From Brenneria izbisi (GTDB lineage: Bacteria; Pseudomonadota; Gammaproteobacteria; Enterobacterales; Enterobacteriaceae), in the NCBI RefSeq assembly GCF_025840185.1, contig NZ_JAMPJU010000014.1, positions 1-64,000 on the forward strand: a stretch of DNA of 64,000 nucleotides, written 5' to 3'. This document shows, one piece after another, positions 1 to 8,726 of this stretch; the first letter of the stretch is position 1; each line of letters begins with the position of its first letter. The notes under the pieces are model-generated. The model saw only the letters and a list, made by a program, of their open reading frames with translations. It was not told the origin of the DNA and made no database searches. A program made the position numbers and the translations under genes.

Positions 1-296
1 TCGTTCGAGAGCTTTATCCGCTTATTTTAACTGATTTGGGGCGAGTCCAACTTCGGCCGTTGACATAGGAGCGTCAATGCGGTGGCCGAATCGTTCTTCA
101 GTTCGCTGAAAAAAGAACGCATCAGGAAGAGAATATACAAAACCCGGGATCTGGCCCGAGCGGATATCTTCGATTACATTGAAGTGTTTTACAACCGGGC
201 TCGGCGCCACAGTCATCTCGGCGGCGTCAGCCCGGAGGCCTTTGAACAGGCCTCGTCGTGAGGACAGAATTTGTCTACGGGCGTGGGGGCAGTCCA
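1..296 (+). mobile_element. Right end of an IS3-family insertion sequence (fragment)
   Basis: The stretch holds the last part of an IS3-type OrfB transposase (stop at 259-261) followed by about 35 bp of end sequence that closes with GGGGGCAGTCCA at 285-296, which fits an IS3-family terminal repeat ending in CA. The left part of the element lies outside the window or is lost: in the transposase frame there are stops at 28-30 and 61-63. The element directly abuts the stop codon of the next gene (297-299). Confidence 0.7.
64..261 (+). pseudogene. IS3-family transposase OrfB, C-terminal fragment
   Basis: About 65 codons read as the C-terminal end of an IS3-group DDE transposase: NAVAESFFSSLKKERI followed by a basic stretch, then FDYIEVFYNRARRHSHLGG and SPEAFEQ. 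This is the part of the integrase core that carries the last catalytic Glu (in the AESFF stretch). The two earlier catalytic Asp residues and the whole N-terminal part are missing, because in-frame stops lie just upstream at 61-63 and 28-30. No start codon belongs to it. It cannot make an active transposase by itself. Confidence 0.75.
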
Positions 297-1205
297 TTAT
301 TTTCCCCGCGTCAGCACTATTGCCAACTGAGCACTTATCAGGCGCTTGCAGTCCTGCTGCAAATTTTCAGCGGTTCCCATATCCATGAATCCGTGATCAA
401 CGCCCGGATAGATTTTATGCAGACATTCTATACCGGCCTGATACAGACGTTGGGTAAACACGAAATGCTCAGGCGTAAAAGGACAATGCTCCGCAGAAAT
501 CAGGATTACTGGTGGAAATAGGCTGATGTCCGCAGTCAGACCGACCGAGAGAAAGCGATGAGAATACTGACTATTATCGCCTTGTAGGTAAGCGTCCCTG
601 ATGCAGAGATCAATCAGATCGTTTTTAAGCATGCTTCCAGCTGCTTTGCCGGTGAGCTTATTCTGGTGCGGAATGGTAAAATCCAGCGGTGGGTAAATTA
701 CGGACAAGGCAGAAACCGGGAATGCTTTTCGTTCGTCAGCCAGGATACAGAGAGCCATAGCAATATTGGCACCGGCACTGTTGCCGCCCAGAATAATTTT
801 TTCAGGATCTATACCGTAGTGGTCAGCACAGGCTATGACATGAAGAATGACTTCAAAGGCTTCTTCTATTGCTGACGGGAAGGGATACTTCGGAGCCAGC
901 CCGTAATCAATTGAAAATACGGTGCAGCCTGCATCATTTACTATTCGCCGGGCCATAGGCTCATCATCCCGGTAACTGCTCATACAAAAGGCCCCGCCGT
1001 GTAGATAAAACATGGCTGCGGTTTTTTCGGTGCTCGATGGAGAATAGATTCTTACCGGCGTGGCGCGAAATGTCGTATCAACCATGATGTCACGTACCGA
1101 GCCGACGGGCACGTCCATACCATCCGAAAGGGGCGGCATCTGGCTGAGAAATTTCTGCATCTCCTCAATTTTTGATGCTGTGTCTTCAGTTCTGTTATTT
1201 CTCAT
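297..1205 (-). CDS. Alpha/beta hydrolase, hormone-sensitive-lipase (HSL) type esterase
   Basis: A 302-residue alpha/beta hydrolase of the HSL/acetyl-hydrolase family, predicted to hydrolyse small esters in the cytoplasm. The oxyanion-hole motif HGGAF is near residue 70, the nucleophile elbow GGNSAGA near 142, and the C-terminal catalytic His lies in VDHGFMD near 272. The ATG is preceded by a good GAGGA ribosome site. The stop codon lies exactly at the edge of the IS element, so the natural C-terminus may have been changed by the insertion. Just upstream on the same strand is the tail of an MFS transporter whose stop overlaps this ribosome site, so the two once formed an operon. The natural substrate is unknown. 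Confidence 0.75.
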   Translation of the reverse strand: MRNNRTEDTASKIEEMQKFLSQMPPLSDGMDVPVGSVRDIMVDTTFRATPVRIYSPSSTEKTAAMFYLHGGAFCMSSYRDDEPMARRIVNDAGCTVFSIDYGLAPKYPFPSAIEEAFEVILHVIACADHYGIDPEKIILGGNSAGANIAMALCILADERKAFPVSALSVIYPPLDFTIPHQNKLTGKAAGSMLKNDLIDLCIRDAYLQGDNSQYSHRFLSVGLTADISLFPPVILISAEHCPFTPEHFVFTQRLYQAGIECLHKIYPGVDHGFMDMGTAENLQQDCKRLISAQLAIVLTRGK

Positions 1206-1216
1206 ACAGTTTATCC

Positions 1217-1385
1217 TCAGGTTAATGTTTCGCTTAAAGATAGACGATATTTAAGATTTGTAACCGCTTGGGGTAAGAGCATTTGCCGGCGCAGGCTTTG
1301 CCAGAAAAAGCACACAAGCATAAAGCAGATTTCATAAATATCCCGGTAGGCCAGTACATAAGCCTCTCGCTGAACCTGGCTACTT
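1217..1385 (-). pseudogene. C-terminal remnant of an MFS (EmrB/DHA2-like) transporter
   Basis: About 55 codons on the minus strand read SSQVQREAYVLAYRD followed by a hydrophobic segment (ICFMLVCFFW) and a basic tail ending at TGA 1217-1219. The QVQREAYVLAYRD pattern before the last membrane helix is typical of 14-helix DHA2 drug-efflux carriers of the EmrB type. Everything upstream is missing: the similarity stops near 1385, where unrelated sequence begins. The stop sits in the ribosome site of the hydrolase gene, as expected for a former transporter-hydrolase operon. Confidence 0.5.
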
Positions 1386-1590
1386 AAAGACCTTTTACTC
1401 TATTAAAAATAATGAGTGTATAATTCAGGAGATCGCTGAGGCGCTGGATGTAGAACCTTATGTATTTTCAAGAAATTACGTTGAAAAATTGAATATCGCC
1501 CGTTCCGCCACTTATTGCATCGGCCTTGAGTTTGGACTCTGGGCTTTTCTGCATTTGAATAGCAGCCTGTTTTATATTTTATCTGCTTAA
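1386..1590 (+). pseudogene. Possible remnant of an unknown gene
   Basis: A frame open to TAA at 1588-1590 contains a protein-like stretch (IIQEIAEALDVEPYVFSRNY), vaguely like a helix-turn-helix, followed by a low-quality hydrophobic tail. There is no start codon with a ribosome site, and the AT-rich base composition differs from the flanking conserved genes. I do not recognise the family. It may be decayed DNA left by the same rearrangement that cut the MFS gene. Confidence 0.2.
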
Positions 1591-1692
1591 CGTCAGTCAC
1601 ACATTGAAAGACGGTAATAAAATCCCTATAACAGAAGAGTACCTCTGCTCCAGTTGTTGCATTGGCGTTATAAAATTTATAGCAGGCGAGGC

Positions 1693-2478
1693 GTGCGAAA
1701 AAAAACCTATTCGATGAGATATGTTGCAGGACAACCGGCAGAACGTATCTTTCCAACTCGGCAAATGTTTCCTCTGGAACAAGTGCTGCCTACCGGTCCC
1801 TTGCTGCTAAAGCAGGATGTTTTGCGTGTGATGGTGTGGAACATCTTTAAGCAGCAAAGAATGAACTGGCTTTCTGTTTTGCAGAACTTTGGCAAAGATA
1901 CCCAGTTGGTTCTGTTGCAGGAAGCTCAGAGCACGCCTGAGCTTATTCGCTTTGCAACTTCCAACTATCTTTCTACCGATCAAGTTCCCGCGGTTGTTTT
2001 GCCGCAACATCCTTCTGGCGTGATGACGTTGTCGGCCGCTCAGCCAATGTATTGTTGCCCGCTACGGGAAAGGGAGCCACTGCTGCGTTTATCCAAGTCT
2101 GCCTTAGTAACCGTGTATTCGTTGCATGATGGCCGACAACTGATGGTTATCAACATTCATGCGGTAAATTTCAGTTTCGGTGTGGAAGTATACAGTAAGC
2201 AGCTTGAATCTATTGGTGAGCAACTTAGTCTTCACCGTGGCCCGGCAATTATGGCGGGTGACTTTAATGCCTGGAGCCAGCCCCGTATTAATGCGCTTTA
2301 TCGCTTTGCTACACGTATGGCGCTAAAAGAGGTCGGTTTTATTGATGATCATCGTCGCAAAGCGTTTGGGCGTCCGCTGGACTTTGTGTTCTATCGTGAA
2401 CTGGCTGTTGTCCAATCTTCAATACTGGTGACGCAGGCATCGGATCACAATCCCTTGCTGGTCGAATTCCAGCTTTGA
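1693..2478 (+). CDS. yafD: YafD, endonuclease/exonuclease/phosphatase-family protein (UPF0294)
   Basis: A 261-residue member of the EEP (DNase I-like) superfamily, close to E. coli YafD along its whole length. Visible motifs are the N-terminal metal-site region VWNIFKQQ, the Glu of LLQEAQ, the MAGDFNAW motif near residue 200, and C-terminal SDHNPLL; these fit a divalent-metal phosphodiesterase fold. I chose the GTG start at 1693 because the next residues ([18 protein letters not shown]) match the E. coli N-terminus and a GAGGC-like ribosome site precedes it. The precise substrate of YafD is not established. The gene ends at a strong terminator shared with mltD. Confidence 0.9.
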   Translation: MRKKTYSMRYVAGQPAERIFPTRQMFPLEQVLPTGPLLLKQDVLRVMVWNIFKQQRMNWLSVLQNFGKDTQLVLLQEAQSTPELIRFATSNYLSTDQVPAVVLPQHPSGVMTLSAAQPMYCCPLREREPLLRLSKSALVTVYSLHDGRQLMVINIHAVNFSFGVEVYSKQLESIGEQLSLHRGPAIMAGDFNAWSQPRINALYRFATRMALKEVGFIDDHRRKAFGRPLDFVFYRELAVVQSSILVTQASDHNPLLVEFQL

Positions 2479-2493
2479 CGATAGTCGCCTGGC

Positions 2494-2526
2494 AAAAAAA
2501 ACCGCCTTAATTTCAGGCGGTTTTTT
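2494..2526. terminator. Bidirectional Rho-independent terminator between yafD and mltD
   Basis: A-tract, ACCGCC stem, short loop, GGCGGT stem and T-tract: symmetrical, so it can serve yafD on the plus strand and mltD on the minus strand. Confidence 0.9.
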
Positions 2527-2537
2527 ATGTCTATGAA

Positions 2538-3914
2538 CTAAGAGTCTGGCTGGGCGCTATTACTGACATAAAGCGTCAGTCTGTCACCGGGCTGGATATT
2601 GGCTTTCTTGTTGATCACCGTATTCCAGCGCATAACATCCGCAATATTTACGCCATGACGCCTGGCGATGCTGGCAAGCGAATCACCTTTACGAACTTGA
2701 TAGGTGATTGAACCGCCTTTACTGTCGCTGTTAGCTACCCTGGCAATTTGCAACGTCTGTCCAGCTTTGAGCGCGTTCGCACTACGCAGATTGTTCCAGC
2801 TTTGCAAATCTTTGGCGCTAACATTCAGCCGCGCGGCAATTGCAGATAACGTATCGCCAGAGCGAACGCTATACTGCGATTCGGTCGTTGACTGCGCCAG
2901 TCTGGTCGGCTGGATCGCAGCGATGTCACCATCTGCCAGCGAATCCTTCAACTGCTCGACATGCGCTTTCGGAACCATAATGTAATGCGGACCATTTGGC
3001 GCGGTTACACCGCGTTTGTAGCCCGGATTGTAGTTCTTCAGCATGGTCAATGACAGACCGGCCATCTCCGCAGCTTGCGTCAATTGCATTTGCTGTCCAA
3101 CGTCTACTCTGGCCAATGCACGGCTTTCGTTTGGCGTGGGCAGCTTAACGCCGTATTTTCTGCTATTCTTAAGAATATCGCTCAAAGCCAGCATTTTCGG
3201 AACATAGATTGACGTTTCACGTGGTAACGCCAATGCCCAGAAATTGGTTGCTTTACCCTTTGCTCTATTCGCTTTAATAGCTTTCATGACGCGACCTTCA
3301 CCACTGTTGTAGGCGGCGATGGTCAATAGCCAGTCACCGTCGAACATGGTGTTAAGACGCTGCATTATATCCAGAGCAGCGGTCGTCGACGCGACTACGT
3401 CACGACGCCCGTCATACCATTGGTTTTGTTTCAAACCATAATTTCGTCCTGTGCCAGGGATTATCTGCCATAGCCCTGCGGCATTGGCGGATGATGTGGC
3501 GTGAGGATCAAAAGCGCTCTCCACTATGGGTAGCAGTACCAGTTCCATCGGCATGTTACGTTGCTTAATCTGCTCGACAATCCAGTACATGTACGGCTCT
3601 GCCCGTAATGTTACATCGTGGAGATAGCTCTTGTTTTTTAAATAACGCTTTTTTTGCTCGCGGATCCGGGCGTTTTCCGGAACCTCCATCTTCAGCTCGT
3701 CGCTAATGAAGTTCCACAGATCTCGTTGCGCGAGGCTGTCATCATCCAGCCATCGCGCGGAGGTCTCTCGACCATCTGCGTACTTTCCTGCTTCACTTTG
3801 ACTTGCCGAAGACAAACTCTGTGCATGCTGTTTGGGTTGTGAGGTGTCGTTGGGCGGCACCTGGCAACCGACTAGCAAGACCGAGGCGATAAACATCATC
3901 GCTTTAGCCTTCAT
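2538..3914 (-). CDS. mltD: Membrane-bound lytic murein transglycosylase D
   Basis: A 458-residue lipoprotein that cleaves the beta-1,4 link between MurNAc and GlcNAc in peptidoglycan, forming 1,6-anhydro ends. Residues 1-17 are a lipoprotein signal with lipobox LVGC (Cys17 lipidated). The SLT catalytic domain follows, with the catalytic Glu132 in PIVESAFDP and the conserved AAGLWQIIP and AAYNSGEG motifs. Two LysM peptidoglycan-binding repeats are clear at about 348-391 and 403-447. It is the E. coli size (452 residues) and lies in the E. coli gene context, except that yafE is absent. It should act at the inner face of the outer membrane. Confidence 0.96.
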   Translation of the reverse strand: MKAKAMMFIASVLLVGCQVPPNDTSQPKQHAQSLSSASQSEAGKYADGRETSARWLDDDSLAQRDLWNFISDELKMEVPENARIREQKKRYLKNKSYLHDVTLRAEPYMYWIVEQIKQRNMPMELVLLPIVESAFDPHATSSANAAGLWQIIPGTGRNYGLKQNQWYDGRRDVVASTTAALDIMQRLNTMFDGDWLLTIAAYNSGEGRVMKAIKANRAKGKATNFWALALPRETSIYVPKMLALSDILKNSRKYGVKLPTPNESRALARVDVGQQMQLTQAAEMAGLSLTMLKNYNPGYKRGVTAPNGPHYIMVPKAHVEQLKDSLADGDIAAIQPTRLAQSTTESQYSVRSGDTLSAIAARLNVSAKDLQSWNNLRSANALKAGQTLQIARVANSDSKGGSITYQVRKGDSLASIARRHGVNIADVMRWNTVINKKANIQPGDRLTLYVSNSAQPDS

Positions 3915-3984
3915 ATGTGTGTCAATAGTTGCTTAAAAGACGAGCAATAATACGTTGATTAGGGAGTCAGTACAACCTATACCT

Positions 3985-4740
3985 TTAGAAATGGTCTTTC
4001 TTACTGCGTAGTTGCTCAAAAATCTGCCAATCCGCCATGCTTTCAGGTTCTTTTGATATTTTTCTTTTTAAATCAATATCATGGCATCTAAGAAATAGAT
4101 TGATTTTACGCTCTAATCCTAATGTTGTAGGCAAGCTAGATTGTGATTTTTTGCGTATCTGGCTGATTTTATAAAGATAAGCCTCAATAGTGGGTTCTTC
4201 TGGCCATATTTCATTAGAAAACATTAAGTTTGCTTGCGTGTATTCATGTGCACAGCAAATGAGCGTGTCATCAGGGAGCGTTGATATTTTTTTAATTGAT
4301 TCAAACATTTGTTTTGGCGTGCCTTCAAAAATTCGTCCGCATCCGCCGGAGAAAAGTGTATCGCCGCAGAATAAAAAGGGGGCAATATAATAAGCAATAT
4401 GACCGGATGTGTGGCCTGGAACATCGATTACGGAAAATTCTGAATCTAATAATTCGATGACTTTTCCGCCACTCACGATGGTCGTTGTACCGCAATTAGC
4501 GGTTTCCTGTGGACCAAAAACAGGCAGATTCGCATAGTGACCCACGATACCGGCAACCCCGCCGACATGATCGTTGTGATGGTGGGTAAGTAGAATCGCC
4601 TTGGGAGAAAGCCGGTGTTGGTCAAGCGCATCCAGCACCGGTTGCGCCTCGCCTGGATCGACGATCACACAATGCTTTTCTTTGTTACTCAATAACCAAA
4701 TGTAGTTGTCCTGGAGGGCGGGAATACTGATAAGATTCAT
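3985..4740 (-). CDS. gloB: Hydroxyacylglutathione hydrolase (glyoxalase II)
   Basis: A 251-residue metallo-beta-lactamase-fold enzyme that hydrolyses S-lactoylglutathione to lactate and glutathione, the second step of methylglyoxal detoxification. The binuclear metal motif THHHNDH is at residues 52-58; further metal ligands lie in [18 protein letters not shown] and CAHEYT. The length equals the E. coli enzyme. It is divergent from yafS, with 44 bp between the start codons, so their promoters overlap. Its base composition is somewhat AT-richer than the neighbours, but nothing appears broken. Confidence 0.96.
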   Translation of the reverse strand: MNLISIPALQDNYIWLLSNKEKHCVIVDPGEAQPVLDALDQHRLSPKAILLTHHHNDHVGGVAGIVGHYANLPVFGPQETANCGTTTIVSGGKVIELLDSEFSVIDVPGHTSGHIAYYIAPFLFCGDTLFSGGCGRIFEGTPKQMFESIKKISTLPDDTLICCAHEYTQANLMFSNEIWPEEPTIEAYLYKISQIRKKSQSSLPTTLGLERKINLFLRCHDIDLKRKISKEPESMADWQIFEQLRSKKDHF

Positions 4741-4784
4741 TGATTACCTCGTTTTGCTATCAGCCTGAGGAAAGAGAATAAAAC

Positions 4785-5495
4785 ATGCAGCCAGCGCATA
4801 CCCCTCAGACACTTGTTGCCCCTGCTTCATGGGATGATATCACCTGTGGTCAATACTATCGCGAATCACTTGAACAGGCATTACTCCCCTGGTGGCCGAA
4901 GTTGTTTGGTTTCCATCTGCTCAAAATAGGCCCGTTGAGCGCTGAGATTAGCGTGCGTGAGTGTTCGATTTCACATCAGGTTAATGTCGCCCCTTGTGGT
5001 AACAATCTGCAGATTATTGCTGATCCGCATCAGTTACCCTTTTCTGAAAAGTCGGTTGATGCATGTTTACTGGCGCAAACACTGTCTTATTCATCAGATC
5101 CACATCGGATGCTGCGTGAAGTTGACCGAGTGCTGGTTGATGATGGCTGGCTGATATTGAGCGGATTTAATCCAATCAGTTTTGTTGGATTGGCCAAACT
5201 TATTCCCAGATTAAACAAACGACAACCTTATTGTAGTCGAATGTTTACGCAAATGCGGTTGATGGACTGGCTGAGTTTGTTGAACTACGAAGTGGTGCAC
5301 CATGCCAGTTTTCATGTCACGCCGTGGCGAAGGAATAAAGGAAAGTTGAATAAACACATCCCGGTCTTTGGTTGCATGACATTACTTGTTGCGCGTAAAA
5401 GGACGATTCCGCTGATACCCACGCCGATGCGGGCCAAATTGCGCAAGGCGCCGTTGCGCCGCACGGTCGGCGCAACGAAAATCTATCGACGTTAA
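4785..5495 (+). CDS. yafS: YafS, SAM-dependent methyltransferase-like protein
   Basis: A 236-residue class I methyltransferase-fold protein orthologous to E. coli YafS by sequence and position between gloB and rnhA. The region DPHQLPFSEKSVDACLLAQT (about 80-100) corresponds to the post-I/motif II part of Methyltransf_11 proteins, and LREVDRVLVDDGWLILSGF is the typical motif III. The classical glycine-rich SAM loop (GxGxG) is not obvious in the N-terminal part, so cofactor binding is likely but not certain. The C-terminus is strongly basic. No substrate is known. Confidence 0.85.
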   Translation: MQPAHTPQTLVAPASWDDITCGQYYRESLEQALLPWWPKLFGFHLLKIGPLSAEISVRECSISHQVNVAPCGNNLQIIADPHQLPFSEKSVDACLLAQTLSYSSDPHRMLREVDRVLVDDGWLILSGFNPISFVGLAKLIPRLNKRQPYCSRMFTQMRLMDWLSLLNYEVVHHASFHVTPWRRNKGKLNKHIPVFGCMTLLVARKRTIPLIPTPMRAKLRKAPLRRTVGATKIYRR

Positions 5496-5504
5496 GGTGT
5501 CGCC

Positions 5505-5969
5505 TTACTCTGGATGATAACCGACGTCATCTAGCGTCGGCGCGTTGGCCGCTTGACGCGCAAGCTCATCACAGCGTTCATTTTCCGGGTGTCCGGCGTG
5601 GCCTTTTACCCATTCCCAGCGCAGGGTATGGCGTTGGATCGCTACATCAAGGCGTTGCCAGAGATCAACATTTTTTACCGGCTTTTTATCTGCGGTTTTC
5701 CAGCCCCGTTTTTTCCAGTTATGAATCCAACGGGTGATCCCCTGGCGGACATACTGGCTGTCGGTGCTTAACACCACTTCGCACGGAGAGGTTAGTGTTT
5801 CAAGCGCCGCGATAGCCGCCATCAGTTCCATCCGGTTATTGGTGGTTAATCGGTAACCGGCACTTAGGGTTTTTTCATGCTGCTTGTAACGCAGCAAGGC
5901 GCCGTAACCGCCAGGGCCAGGATTTCCCAGGCAAGATCCGTCGGTGAAAACTTCTACCTGTTTAAGCAT
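5505..5969 (-). CDS. rnhA: Ribonuclease HI
   Basis: A 154-residue endonuclease that degrades the RNA strand of RNA-DNA hybrids, removing primers and R-loops. The catalytic carboxylates are at the exact E. coli positions: Asp10 (FTDGS), Glu48 (MELMAA), Asp70 (STDSQY) and Asp134. I chose the ATG at 5969 because the protein then begins [12 protein letters not shown], equal in length to family members; an upstream in-frame extension would overlap the dnaQ promoter region. It is divergent from dnaQ, as in E. coli, with a 55-bp shared promoter region. Confidence 0.97.
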   Translation of the reverse strand: MLKQVEVFTDGSCLGNPGPGGYGALLRYKQHEKTLSAGYRLTTNNRMELMAAIAALETLTSPCEVVLSTDSQYVRQGITRWIHNWKKRGWKTADKKPVKNVDLWQRLDVAIQRHTLRWEWVKGHAGHPENERCDELARQAANAPTLDDVGYHPE

Positions 5970-6024
5970 CTCTGGTAGACTCTCCCTTATGGTGAAAACG
6001 GCAAGTCTGACATAAACGAAAACG

Positions 6025-6762
6025 ATGAGCACTGAAATTACGCGACAAGTCGTCCTGGATACAGAAACCACCGGTATGAATAAACTGGGGGTTCACTACG
6101 AAGGACATAAAATTATCGAAATTGGTGGCGTAGAGGTGATCAACCGTCGTCTTACCGGTCGTCACTTTCACGTTTATATCAAACCTGATCGTTTAGTCGA
6201 TCCCGAAGCCTATAACATTCATGGCATCAGCGATGAGTTTCTGGCGGATAAGCCGACTTATGCCGATATTGCCGATGATTTTCTCGATTTTATCCGCGGG
6301 GCCGAACTTGTTATCCATAATGCCATGTTTGATATCGGCTTTATGGATTATGAGTTCCGCATGCTGAATCGGGATATCCCGAAGACGGAAACATTCTGTC
6401 AGATCACCGATAGCCTGTTAATGGCGCGTAAGATTTTCCCCGGCAAACGCAACAATTTGGATGCGCTTTGTGATCGTTACCAGATAGATAACAGTAAGCG
6501 AACGTTGCACGGCGCTTTGCTGGATGCCGAAATTCTGGCGGAAGTCTATCTGGCCATGACTGGCGGCCAGACGTCGTTGGCATTTTCAATGGAAGGTGAA
6601 ATGCAGCGACAGGAAAATGAGAGCGAAACAATTCAGCGCATTACGCGTCCGGCTTCGGCGTTGAAGGTGCTTTACGCCAATGAAGAAGAATTATTTGCAC
6701 ATGAACAGCGTTTGGATCTGATCGCCAAGAAAGGCGGCAGTTGCCTGTGGCGTAATGAGTAA
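6025..6762 (+). CDS. dnaQ: DNA polymerase III epsilon subunit (3'-5' proofreading exonuclease)
   Basis: A 245-residue DnaQ that forms the polymerase III core with DnaE and HolE and supplies proofreading. The DEDDh active-site residues are all in place: Asp12 and Glu14 (LDTETTG), Asp103 (FDIGFMDY), His162 and Asp167 (LHGALLDAE). A Q-linker-like segment (about 185-205) leads to the C-terminal segment that contacts DnaE. A clamp-binding pentapeptide like that of E. coli (QTSLAF region, about 182-187) is visible. It is followed by tRNA-Asp, as in E. coli. Confidence 0.97.
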   Translation: MSTEITRQVVLDTETTGMNKLGVHYEGHKIIEIGGVEVINRRLTGRHFHVYIKPDRLVDPEAYNIHGISDEFLADKPTYADIADDFLDFIRGAELVIHNAMFDIGFMDYEFRMLNRDIPKTETFCQITDSLLMARKIFPGKRNNLDALCDRYQIDNSKRTLHGALLDAEILAEVYLAMTGGQTSLAFSMEGEMQRQENESETIQRITRPASALKVLYANEEELFAHEQRLDLIAKKGGSCLWRNE

Positions 6763-6834
6763 AACACCATCGGCGAGAGAATCGCCGTTAAGATGAAATT
6801 ATAAGCAAACAGAATCGGTTAGTTATAAAAACCA

Positions 6835-6863
6835 TTGACGTAATAGTACCATCATCTTAGTAT
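6835..6863 (+). promoter_or_regulatory. Sigma-70 promoter of tRNA-Asp
   Basis: TTGACG at 6835-6840, a 17-bp spacer, then TAGTAT at 6858-6863, placing the start about 20 bp before the mature tRNA. The GC-rich discriminator (CCCGC) after the -10 box is the kind seen at stringently controlled stable-RNA promoters. Confidence 0.7.
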
Positions 6864-6888
6864 TCATCCCGCTCAATGAGCGTAGAGT

Positions 6889-6965
6889 GGAGCGGTAGTT
6901 CAGTTGGTTAGAATACCTGCCTGTCACGCAGGGGGTCGCGGGTTCGAGTCCCGTCCGTTCCGCCA
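6889..6965 (+). tRNA. aspV: tRNA-Asp (GTC)
   Basis: A 77-nt tRNA with encoded CCA. The acceptor arm GGAGCGG pairs with CCGTTCC, and the anticodon loop CTGTCAC carries GTC. It is nearly identical to E. coli tRNA-Asp and sits after dnaQ like aspV. Its 3' end is the attachment site of the small island that follows. Confidence 0.97.
6952..6963 (+). repeat. Left attachment-like repeat (tRNA-Asp 3' end)
   Basis: The 12 bp CGTCCGTTCCGC in the T-arm and acceptor strand of tRNA-Asp recur at 8727-8738, with further partial similarity downstream of both copies. Tyrosine integrases of the P4 type commonly use tRNA 3' ends as attachment sites, and a remnant of one starts at 7293. Confidence 0.55.
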
Positions 6966-7006
6966 CTTATCTATTCCGGGATGTTCCTATACATCTCTGG
7001 ATGAAT

Positions 7007-7044
7007 AAAAACCGTATCGCTGTCAAAGGCATACGGTTTTTTTT
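7007..7044 (+). terminator. Rho-independent terminator of tRNA-Asp
   Basis: AAAACCGTAT stem, 13-nt loop, ATACGGTTTT stem and a run of T residues, 40 bp after the tRNA. Confidence 0.85.
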
Positions 7045-7084
7045 CGTCTCTATGATACCCCCGGTATAGCGGGGTATCCGGCTC

Positions 7085-7206
7085 AAAATGGCCTACGTGT
7101 CGGAAAGAGAAATTTCGTAGGCCATTTTTATGGCTCGCTATCCCTGCGAGCCACCCTGACGGGCCGTCGCTATCACGACGTTAAAAATTTCTCCTGGAAA
7201 TTTTTT
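7085..7206. repeat. Cluster of three palindromes (dispersed-repeat-like DNA)
   Basis: Three successive hairpins fill the space before the integrase remnant: a 13-bp stem (AAAATGGCCTACG / CGTAGGCCATTTT, 7085-7129), a 7-bp stem (GGCTCGC / GCGAGCC, about 7132-7152), and a 9-bp stem (AAAAATTTC / GAAATTTTT, 7183-7205). The last part (7161-7208) resembles sequence inside the permease gene at 15430-15474. No gene is visible between tRNA-Asp and 7293. Confidence 0.5.
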
Positions 7207-7292
7207 GGTTTTGTGGCTGAGAAAGGGTCGCGGATACAGGACATTACACCATTCCCGTTGTTTGGTTTTTAACGACAACCAAGGAGTGAACG

Positions 7293-7698
7293 ATGACCGC
7301 AATACCCCGCCTGCTTTCTGCTGTCACAGTACGAAAAGCAAAACTCGCCGCTAAAGATTATGAACTGTCTGATGGGCATGGCCTGACACTTTCCATCAGG
7401 ACTACCGGTAAGAAAATCTGGCGTTTTCGTTACCAGCGACCCAATTCCTCAGCACGTACCAATATCACGCTGGGCCATTATCCTGCCATGACGCTGGCTG
7501 CCGCACGTACCCTTCACGATGAATATATCGCGCTGTTGATTAAAGGTATCGATCTCAAAAACAGGAGCAGGACAAGGCTGAGCAGGAAAAAAGAGCCAAA
7601 GACAGCCTGTTCGTTAATGTGGCAACGAGGTGGTTCGCCATTAAAAAAACCAGCGGTATTCCCGACGTTCATGCCGGTGATATCTGGCGTTCACTGGA
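7293..7698 (+). pseudogene. P4-type tyrosine integrase, N-terminal fragment with frameshift
   Basis: The frame from ATG 7293 encodes the N-terminal DUF4102 arm-binding domain of P4-like integrases (DYELSDGHGLTLSIRTTGKK, then WRFRYQRPNS, ITLGHYPAMTLAAAR). Near 7554 one base is missing. The continuation (QEQDKAEQEKRAKDSLF, then VATRWFAIKKTSG and DIWRSLE) lies in the next frame and stops matching near 7698, where unrelated sequence begins. The whole catalytic domain with its R-H-R-Y residues is gone. The position right after a tRNA gene is typical of P4-family islands. It is dead and only marks a past integration. Confidence 0.8.
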
Positions 7699-8140
7699 GG
7701 GGGCGGTGAGCCGCTGGCGATTGAACTACGGGGCAGCAGACAGGCAGGGCGTCATGATGAGACGGGTAATGTCGAATGGCGCGACAGACCTTCGCTGGAT
7801 ATCAACAGCAGCCAGGTTGCGCTAACCACGGCGACGGGCAAGGCCAATTACTTTGTCATGAGTAGTGGGACTAAGACACCTGGATGTAATAAGACTCAGG
7901 GGACAGGGGCTGGCAAGATTGCTGATATTATGGGGAAAATACGGAGAGGTCGTAATGGATGGACCATGGAGAAAATGAGCGAAGTTGATCCTGACTTTCT
8001 AAAAAAGATAGATGCTATCCGTGATGCCTCTAAAGATAACAAGGTTGCTTATATGCACGCACAAGTTTTTTTTTGATTCAAAGGGCGCGCTCAGTCAATT
8101 GGCTGGCAATGGAACGGGTATTCAGTTAAATACGTGGTAG
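7699..8140 (+). pseudogene. Orphan toxin-like C-terminal module, no start, nine-T frameshift
   Basis: A frame open from the integrase breakpoint reads GGEPLAIELRGSRQAG, then NVEWRDRPSLDINSSQ, ALTTATGKANYFVMSSGTK and, after a Lys-rich stretch, VDPDFLKKIDAIRD. It reaches a stop at 8074-8076 inside a run of nine T (8066-8074). With eight T the frame would continue for about 20 more residues (FDSKGALSQLAG, GIQLNTW) to TAG at 8138-8140, 12 bp before the next ATG. No plausible start lies upstream; an ATG at 7858 would give only 72 residues. The architecture (headless C-terminal domain tightly followed by a small gene) suggests a displaced polymorphic-toxin tip. I do not recognise the toxin family, and toxicity is an inference. 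Confidence 0.4.
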
Positions 8141-8152
8141 TAAGGACAAAAT

Positions 8153-8686
8153 ATGGCGAAAATTCAAAGTCGATTGGATAAAGTATTGCCCCAAGTGCCA
8201 AGCTGGGCTAGCGACGCGTGGCCTATAAACGGGAACCGCTTACAGCGGTATGTTTCTGGGGAAGGTAGCGTGGGTCATGCATGTACAGATCTGTTTGATT
8301 ATGGGATGCAGGCAATCAGATTCAGTTTGCTTGCCGCCCGTGAATACAATTCAAAAGATGCTATTAAGCAAATGACTTTTGGGGTTGCGCGGAATTTGTT
8401 TTCAGAAATTGTCGATCTAAGGATTTTAACATCCCCAGAGCAAATGTTTATCGGTACGTTGGATGATTGTACACATACGATGCTGGGAGTATTGGCGCTT
8501 GGGAAATCGGAACTGGTTTTCCCTTATTACCAAACAGTATTTGATTGTATTGAGAAGGGCTATGGTTTAGGTGACGGTCATAATCCACCTCTTGGAACTA
8601 CACTTCGCTACGCCGCTTTCGGTCTGACTATTATCGGCGACTGGTTAGGAAAACCACTGGATCTGAGCAGTGGCGCTGGATGTTGA
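8153..8686 (+). CDS. Putative immunity protein paired with the toxin-like module
   Basis: A 177-residue soluble protein with no signal peptide, start ATG 8153 behind TAAGGA. It is AT-richer than the housekeeping neighbours. I do not recognise a family with confidence; the mainly helical, acidic character and position immediately after an orphan toxin-like C-terminus suggest an immunity protein. The C-terminus (PLDLSSGAGC) looks abrupt. An alternative frame continues with a Trp-rich segment, so a late frameshift is possible. It lies just inside the repeat at 8727-8738, the proposed end of the island. Confidence 0.45.
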   Translation: MAKIQSRLDKVLPQVPSWASDAWPINGNRLQRYVSGEGSVGHACTDLFDYGMQAIRFSLLAAREYNSKDAIKQMTFGVARNLFSEIVDLRILTSPEQMFIGTLDDCTHTMLGVLALGKSELVFPYYQTVFDCIEKGYGLGDGHNPPLGTTLRYAAFGLTIIGDWLGKPLDLSSGAGC

Positions 8687-8726
8687 ACTTTATTTTTTCA
8701 ATGAGTTACGGTGGAAAATTGCATGG

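Noticed and set aside
22-297. Minus-strand open frame of 91 codons
   Set aside because: It is antisense to the IS3-family transposase fragment and shows no protein similarity.
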